NCBI GenBank assembly: GCA_958450325.1 | Contig: OY288239.1 | Location: 59,539,049 to 59,603,048 of the forward strand | Origin: Agrostemma githago | Taxonomy: Eukaryota; Streptophyta; Magnoliopsida; Caryophyllales; Caryophyllaceae | Length of the DNA stretch: 64,000 bases | Reading direction: 5' to 3' | In this document: one piece after another, positions 58,071 to 64,000 of the stretch | Position numbering within the stretch: position 1 is the stretch's first letter | Layout: every line of letters begins with the position of its first letter | Program-made: the position numbers and the translations under genes | The notes under the pieces: model-generated | The model's input: the letters and a program-made list of their open reading frames with translations, nothing else | Database searches by the model: none | What the model was told of the DNA's origin: nothing

Positions 58071-58396
58071 TGTTATATGTTATAAATTCATCATATAATG
58101 TGAAGCAAATGATATGAAATTTATACTCTAATGAAAGCATTTTTTAACACGAATCTAATTATTTCATTTTTATAATTTATTTTACGATAATGTTTTGAAA
58201 AAAATGAACTCTAGAGGTTTTCACGTCAGAATTGTAAAATATCACATTAATATAATAGATTAAATATATATTGTAATAATCAAAAGATTCTCTAATTGAT
58301 TTTTTTTATTATTTATGATACTTTCCTAATTTGAGGTTTAATTGAACGGACCAATGAGATCGCTCGAAAAAAGCCTAAAATATATATATATATTGA

Positions 58397-58583
58397 TTCT
58401 TGCGAATTGCTTGATGTCGGATCCGCATCAACAGGTTTCGACCCTTATAAAAAAAGGTATGTTTTGAAAATATCTTATAGAAAATTGATGAAGTATGCGA
58501 TTGATGACGACGAAAACAAAAATAACGAATTATTGTTTAAGTTGACTTGTTGCAATAATCAAGTAATTGGGGTGTCGGAATAA
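58397..58583 (-). mobile_element. Tat LTR, remainder after the Helitron
   Basis: TTGATGTCGGATCCGCATCAACAGG at 58410 matches the intact LTR (GTGATGTCGG...GTGTCAACGG near 18620). About 1.2 kb of LTR, the LTR start and the polypurine tract expected before the antisense ORF are missing, so a deletion joined the LTR to the ORF. Confidence 0.6.
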
Positions 58584-59108
58584 GCGACCGGCAACTTTCT
58601 GGATGCATGCTTCTCTTATTGGGATGACATATATCATGTCTTTGCTTTCCCCCGGGGCGAAGTCTGCCCTTTACCTGAGGAGATCGCTGCTGTGGGAGGA
58701 TGAAATCCGATACTTCGTCTCGCCGTCCCGTACTCGATCTATGACCCAAGGAGGAAGCTTCGAGAATTTCTAGGGCTTTCTCACAACGAGGTGTCTCGAA
58801 TGGCCAGAGACGACAATACAGTTTCCTTAATTGATCTGGCTGAGAAGTTTATGAACCCACATGTTGTTAGGGTCAGATCGATTCATAGCCGTAGGGCTTT
58901 CTCTTTCTGTATGCTCCATATTTATGCTTTTGAAGGTCACATGGATTTATTATCATGCATGGGAAACATCCGTCTTTTGACCGTGGTAGATTTGATGGAG
59001 ACTGAACACAGTCCGGCTTGGCTGATCACGGGTGAAATCATCCAAGGATTGAATAATCTTAAGAGGGACTCTTCAGTTCGTGTCACCGGAAGCACCCGTT
59101 TGCTGCAA

Positions 59109-59420
59109 GTATGTCGGATTTTTATTATTTTCCAACTCCTCGATTTTTGATTTGATTTTTTTTTCGATTCTCCTGCTGCAGTGGGCACTCGATCGAGTCA
59201 CCCTGGCACTTGATCGAGTGCCTTCGTAAAAACCTCCTGATCTGCTCTCAGAGGTACCACTCGATCGAGTCACCATGGCACTCGATCGAGTGCCCTTGTA
59301 GAAAGCCCCCTGTTCGTGTTCTGGGGTACCACTCGATCGAGCGTCCCAGGTACTCGACCGAGTGCCCTTAGGCGGATGCCTATTTCGCCTTGGGAACTCA
59401 TGTTTTGTTTTCTTTTTCAG
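59109..59420 (+). other. Intron of the antisense ORF
   Basis: Phase 0, GT-AG, 312 bp. Its body is largely a palindrome array (59187-59363) of the type found in the LTRs. Confidence 0.75.
59187..59363. repeat. Paired-palindrome array inside the antisense-ORF intron
   Basis: Six 12-mers in three pairs (59187/59208, 59259/59280, 59331/59352), each with a 9-nt spacer. Variants are ACTTGATCGAGT and ACTCGATCGAGC. Linkers contain CTGATCTGCTCT or CTGTTCGTGTTCTGGGGTACC. Pair-to-pair step is 72 bp. Confidence 0.92.
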
Positions 59421-60337
59421 ATTTGGCTATATGAGAGGCTATCAGTGATAGATCCTCCTCTTGATGCGAGCAATTACCGTCATAACCGGGTGATGACGAG
59501 GAGGCGGGCCATTGACTTTTCTCGTCAGATTACCCAAAAGTATTGGGACGAAGTTTTGTCTTTCCATGGTGGTCCGCTAATTCGATGGGTAGTTCCGTGG
59601 TGGCCCATCTATCTTTGGACCGGCTTGGACCCGAGGGACAGAGCCCGGTGATATTATCTTTCAGGCAAACGGTTCATCTTTATCCGGATCGCATACTAAG
59701 GCAGTATGGATGGACCCAGCGAATCCCTGAAGTCGAAGCAGTTGTGAGTGACCCTACCCAACTGACTGATGTGATGTGTGATACTCGGATGCAAAGATGG
59801 TACACACGGCATACTTGATGGCCCTTTGTCAAATCTCGCCACTCGATCTGGGTTTCAGACTCTTACACGAAGTGGATCAAAGCAGGTGATGCTAAAGCCC
59901 GAGCCGCTCTAAAGGTTGATGAAGCTTTCGACCTGCTGCGAAGGGAGCAAGCTAAAGACAACAGGGGCTTTTTTGACGAAGGAGACACTCTGGCTACCAT
60001 GGTCCGATTAATGTCAGGCCAGAAGAAGACCAAAACTCAAACTGGGGGGTCCAGTGCTAAAGGTGCTTGGGGGAAAGTGAGCCCCCAGACTGACTTGGAG
60101 AGGAGACTGGGCCCAAAACTAGCCGTGCAGGACCGACTTGGCCCACGAGATAGGCTACCCGAGCACGTCCGGGCTCGACTTTGGCCAAATACCGTGGTAG
60201 AAGACCCACCGTCCAAGAAACGGGTTCGTGCTAAGGAGGTTCCCCTCGTGATTCAGGAACGTTCTTCCCCGCCCCGGCGTCCTCGGGCTCCACGCGACCC
60301 AAAGGATAAAGGAAAGGGCAAGATGCGCGGATATTAG

Positions 60338-60726
60338 TCTCCTTGTTTTATTATTTGGGTATTATTACTATTTTTTTGGTGTGATTTTTTTGTGTATGCC
60401 GTTATGGCATTTTTTTTTGTAATTCCCGAGTTTGTTGGTTTTAATAGAAGACATATTAATGAATACCGTTCCCGTCTTTTCGTTTATTGCAGTGGTTGTA
60501 CCCTTTTGAGGGGTTGCCTACGTATCCACAATTAGCGCAATCAAACCAAACGTAGTTCAAAATTGATTGATTTTTTTGCAATTTTCCAAATACATCAAGA
60601 CAATTAGTTCGAGATGTGCGACAGAATAATTAATTCTAACTTATTGACTTGTCTATAGTTTTTTGAAAATTTATAAAAAAAAGGCAATTTTTTTATAAAT
60701 TTTTGCAAATGACATTGAGATGGGGT
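60338..60726. other. Spacer between antisense ORF and pol
   Basis: The two genes converge here. T-rich; contains GGGGTTGCCTACGTATCCAC and CAATCAAACCAAACGTAGTTC (60510-60555), shared with 21485-21550 of the other Tat element. No ORF. Confidence 0.6.
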
Positions 60727-62050
60727 TTATGGGTAGTAGCGCTTCAGCTGATCCAAGTTGGTCGGGTTGACGAACTCGTTCCCGTCCAGGTCGGTCAGCA
60801 TCACCGCTCCTCCTGGTAGGACCTTCTTGACTAAGTATAGCCCAGCCCAATTGGGTTTGAATTTCCCTCTTGGGTCAACCGGTAGTAAGGCACGAACCGA
60901 TTTTAGGACCAGATCCCATTCTTTGATGTTTCTGGGCCTAACTCTTTTTTTGAAAGCCCGTTGGATCCTCTTTTGATATATTTGGATATTGTTGAGGGCC
61001 CGGGATCGCCGTTCGTCTAAAAGGACTAGCGAATCGTATCGGGCTTGGACCCAATCGGCTTCAGGTACTTGGCTTTCAAGTAAAATCCTGAGGGATGGCA
61101 CTTCTAGCTCAATCGGCTGGACTGCTTCCATTCCATATGTCAAATAATATGGAGTTGCTCCGGTTGCGGTGCGAATTGAGGTTCGGTATCCCCATAGGGC
61201 GAAGGGTATTTTGTCGGGCAAGTCCCGGTAATTCTCAGCCATCTTTTTAAGTATGGTGACAATTGTTTTGTTGGCCGCTTCTACCGCTCCATTTGTTTGG
61301 GGTCGGTAGGGTGACGATGTATGCCTTTGGATCTTGTACTTTTCCAGCAAAGTGGCAGTTTCAGCTTGGAAATGGGTCCCGTGATTGCTGATGAACTCGT
61401 GTGGAATCCCGTATCGGCATATGATCTTGTTCTGGATAAATTTGGCGACGTGCTTGGCGTTCAAGACACGGTATGACTCGGCTTCGACCCATTTGGTGAA
61501 ATAGTCGATGGCCACTAGAATGAAGCAATGACCTCCCGTCCCGGAAGGGTGCACCTTTCCAATTATATAAATACCCCATGTCGAAAATGTCCATGGTGAT
61601 GTCATTGTATATAATAGGGAAGATGGCATATGCTGTACATTGGCAAAGATCTGACAATTATGGCAGTGTTTGACGTATAATTGACAGTCTATTTCCATGG
61701 TGTTTCAGTAATACCCGAGCCTCATGATTTTCCGGGCTAGCATATGGGAGTTCATATGCGGACCATTTTCACCATCGTGTACTTCGGCCATAACCTTTTC
61801 GGCCTGTGTTTTGGTCGATACACAAGAGAAGAGCCCTCTGTGCCGTCTTTTTGTACAATTGCCCGTCGTCCGTGCGAACAAATTGGGTTGCCAATCTCCG
61901 CAAGGCTTTCTTGGCCCAGTTTTCGGCTCCTGGGGATATTCTCCCGTTGCCAAGTAGGTTAGAACGGCTTGATACCAAGGTTCTGGGTCGGTTATCGTGG
62001 ATGGCGTGGATATAAGCCGGCTCGGACCGCCTTTCGACGCAGATCGGCAT
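60727..62050 (-). pseudogene. Tat pol: integrase (H2C2 zinc finger and core)
   Basis: Minus strand. The upstream part (to 61705) has a VHDGENGPHMNSHM and LARKIMRLGYY stretch; with HCHNCQIF after it this forms the His2-Cys2 finger. A TGA near 61698, where Trp is expected, interrupts the frame. The 323-codon part has the integrase core: IDYFTKWVEAE, RHTSSPYRPQTNGAVEAANK and a C-terminal region ending LDQLKRYYP. Of the DDE triad the first Asp is Tyr (WGIYIIG), the second is Asn (ISNHGTHF), and only Glu (VEAANK) remains. It cannot be active as it stands. Confidence 0.85.
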
Positions 62051-62110
62051 GCTAGTTAGATGGTCTGGTATGTTTAGCAGGGATGCTAATTTGGAAAGTG
62101 CATCTGCGAA

Positions 62111-63577
62111 TTAGTTTTCTTCCCGGGGCAGGTAGATGTATTCCACCTTCTGGAACTGTTCCTCTAGAACCCTTACTCGTGCTTGGTAAGCCACGAGATT
62201 GGCGTTCCGAGTTTCCCATTTTTGGAGTGCTTGATTGATGACCAGTGATGAGTCACCGTGGACCCGGAGGTTTGTTACCCCTAAATCAGCGGCGGCTTGC
62301 AACCCGTGAATGCATGCTTCGTACTCGGCTGCGTTATTGGTCACGTCGAAGTCCAGTTTGATGGATAAGAGGGTGTGTTCCCCTCGTGGTGAGATTAAAA
62401 GAATCCCGACCCCAAATCCTCGGAAGTTGGATGCCCCATCAAAATACAAATCCCATGTTTCGGTATCGGTATGGAATATGTCTTCATCGGGAAAGGCCCA
62501 AGTATCGGTGTGGCTCTCTTCAGATATTGGGCTATCCGCAAGAAACTCGGCTACTACCCGGCCCATGATGGCTTTTAATGGTACAAACTTGAGGTCAAAC
62601 TCAGCTAGCAGTAAAGTCCATCTGGACATTCTGCCATTAAGGATGAGCTTCTCGAACAGGTACTTGATAGGGTCCATTTTGGACAGAACATGTACCTCGT
62701 GGCTCAGCATGTAGTGTCGGAGCTTTTTAGTGGCCCAACCAACGCTAGGCACGTTTTCTCGAGCACTGTGTACTTGCATTCGTACTCTAAGAACTTTTTA
62801 CTGATGTAGTAAATAGCCCATTCTTCTGTTTCGACTGTCTGGGCCAGCATAGCCCCCATGGCTGTCTCGGTCGTTGTTAGACATAACGACAGAGGCAAAC
62901 CGGGTTGAGGTGACATTAATACCGTCGGTGCAGACAGGATCTCCTTGATTTTTTCGAAAGCCGTTTGACATTTGTCGTCCCATAGTACCCGTTCTCCGAT
63001 CTTCAGTTTTTTGAAAATGGGCTCACATACCATGGTTAGTTTTGAAATGAATCGGCTGATGTATTAGACTTTCCCGAGAAACCCCCGTATTTTTTTTCGG
63101 TCTTGGGTGGTTGCATCTTGGTGATGGCTTTGATTTTAGCTGGGTCGACCTCGATGCCGCGTTGGCTAACGATATGGCCCAGTAAATTGCCTGATGTTAC
63201 CCCGAAACTGCATTTTTGAGGATTTAGCCTCATGTTGTATTTGCGTAGTCAGGTAAAGAATTTTCTTAGGGCGGCAATGTGCCCACTTCGGTCCTTGGAC
63301 TTGACAATCATGTCGTCCACAAAAACCTCCACTTCCTTATGCATCATGTCATGTAATAGGGTGGTGGCGGTTCGTTGATAAGTGGCCCCGACATTGATAA
63401 GCCCAAATGGCATAACGGTGTAACAGTAAGTACCCCAAGGTGTAATGAAGGTGGTCTTACTCATATCTTCCTCTGCCATTTTAATCTGATTGTATCCGGC
63501 ATACCCATCCATGAATGATAGAAGAGCATGACCGGCCGTGTTATCCACCAATATGTCGATATGTGGTAACGGAAAAT
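62111..63577 (-). pseudogene. Tat pol: reverse transcriptase and two RNase H regions
   Basis: Minus strand, read from 63577 down. It starts at FPLPHID, the middle of the palm domain, because an LTR cuts off everything upstream. LLSFMDGYAGYNQI, TFITPWGTYCYTVMPFGL and FVDDMIVKSK follow (63249-63551). The thumb region has MRLNPQKCSFGV (63036-63233). The first, degenerate RNase H region lies at 62704-63033. A second RNase H follows: LYFDGASNFRGFGVG, NAAEYEACIHGL, VHGDSSLVINQ (62111-62500), keeping D-E-D. Two RNase H domains in tandem are typical of the Tat lineage. Stops and frame changes near 63247, 63060 and 62720 break it. Confidence 0.85.
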
Positions 63578-64000
63578 TGTAGACACCCGCATTTTGACTG
63601 CCAGGTGTCTATGGTAGTTTCCCAAAAAACACCCGATGATGATCGGACGCTAACGTGTTTCTACGCGCTCGGATATGGGCTCAAATCCATTAGTTGTTGG
63701 CTAACGCACTTATGGAGTACACATCTCACAAAACAGACCTCAAATCCAGACCCAGCGGACCATTCCGAGTCAAACAAGGCTAATTTGGGCCAAAACCGAC
63801 ACCGGAAATAAAACCGACTTTTTTACGATTGGGTCAACCCTGGTCAAAGTCGTCTCCGAGACATACAAAGCAACCAATCCAAACATCAAAAACTCAAGTC
63901 ACGGCCCAAAACAACTGACCCACGTGACCCAGCTGGGCCACTCGATCAAGTGCCTCACCCACTCGATTGAGTGGGCCCATATTCAAGCCCGACTGCAGGC
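63578..64000 (+). mobile_element. Tat LTR, 5' part (cut by window end)
   Basis: Starts TGTAGACACCCGCATTTTG at 63578 inside the reverse-transcriptase gene and follows the start of the other Tat LTRs with moderate divergence (CACCCGATGATGATCGGACG, CCGACACCGGAAATAAAACC). It includes a palindrome pair, ACTCGATCAAGT at 63940 and ACTCGATTGAGT at 63961, with a 9-nt spacer. Solo LTR or full element cannot be told. Confidence 0.88.

Larger units (their letters stand above)
54548..58396 (-). mobile_element. Non-autonomous Helitron, 3.85 kb, inserted in a Tat LTR
   Basis: On the minus strand it ends CACGGGCTTTAATCTAG at 54548, with a 3' hairpin (54559-54575), and starts TC at 58396. Host LTR sequence on both sides joins in register: CATAATTAA | TTCTTGCGAATTGCTTGATG corresponds to CATCGGAACTAATCTTTTCGGATTATGTGATG in the intact LTR. 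Insertion is between A and T as for Helitrons. No Rep/helicase ORF. The interior is AT-rich and dominated by a diverged repeat. Confidence 0.8.
58584..60337 (+). pseudogene. Antisense extra ORF of a Tat element (plant mobile domain)
   Basis: Plus-strand coding within a minus-strand retroelement, between pol and the 3' LTR. Exon 1 (58584-59108) reads ATGNFLDACFSYWDDIYHVF, FPRGEVCPLPEEIAAV, LGLSHNEVSRMARDD and FCMLHIYAFEGHMD. A 312-bp intron (59109 GTATGT to 59420 TTTTTCAG) follows. Exon 2 reads IWLYERLSVIDPPLD, VVPWWPIYLWTGLDP, LYPDRILRQYGWTQRIPEVE and an Arg/Pro/Lys-rich tail ending at 60337. TGA at 58701 (probably Trp), a frameshift near 59645 and TGA at 59816 inactivate it. The start is lost at the deletion. 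Antisense extra ORFs with mobile-domain similarity are reported for Tat/Retand elements; their role is unknown. Confidence 0.75.

Overview
The window is plant nuclear DNA that is almost entirely transposable elements, with one apparently functional host gene, a TMK-family receptor-like kinase at 49.0-52.1 kb. Introns, TE families limited to land plants (plant-mobile-domain proteins, Ptta/En/Spm CACTA transposases, FAR1-type MULEs, Tat/Ogre retrotransposons with an antisense extra ORF) and AT-rich spacers all point to a dicot with a TE-swollen genome. The Tat/Ogre elements resemble the Retand family known from Silene, so Caryophyllaceae is my guess, but the species is inference.

Layout. 0-0.6 kb: 3' end of a Tat-type LTR (+). 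1.2-3.1 kb: an uninterrupted plant-mobile-domain (PMD) ORF (-), with a palindromic minisatellite upstream at 3.76-4.02 kb. 6.6-32.5 kb: a degenerate CACTA transposon (+) with a tnp2/DUF4218/DUF4216 gene and a second gene running from Transposase_24 into a Ulp1 peptidase. This CACTA is split by two solo LTRs of one long-LTR family (10815-13943 minus, target duplication TCGCT; 14807-29695 plus, GTTCA). The second solo LTR is itself split by an 11.3-kb Tat element (17183-28452, minus, ACTCA) that has a gag but no pol. The CACTA right end (TAGTG, 32512) abuts the RPA-like gene remnant and the 3' hairpin/CTAG end of a Helitron (to 33958).

34.2-47.1 kb: a Mutator-like composite with a Ulp1-like gene (+) and a convergent FAR1-type transposase remnant (-), separated by a 6-kb Athila-like element without gag or pol (38646-44629, target duplication GTAAC). 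47.3-48.3 kb: two old Tat LTR remnants in opposite orientation. 49.0-52.1 kb: the receptor kinase. 53.1-63.6 kb: a second, pol-bearing Tat element (-): damaged 3' LTR, antisense PMD-type ORF with an intron, then integrase, two RNase H regions and reverse transcriptase. Its LTR holds a 3.85-kb Helitron (54548-58396), and its reverse transcriptase is cut by another Tat LTR starting at 63578.

Most TE genes carry stops or frameshifts. A signal recurring through the Tat-derived DNA is a paired 12-bp palindrome (ACTCGATCGAGT and central variants) at a nearly fixed 9-10 nt spacing. It occurs in the LTRs and also inside the intron of the antisense ORF. No tRNA, rRNA or CRISPR was seen.
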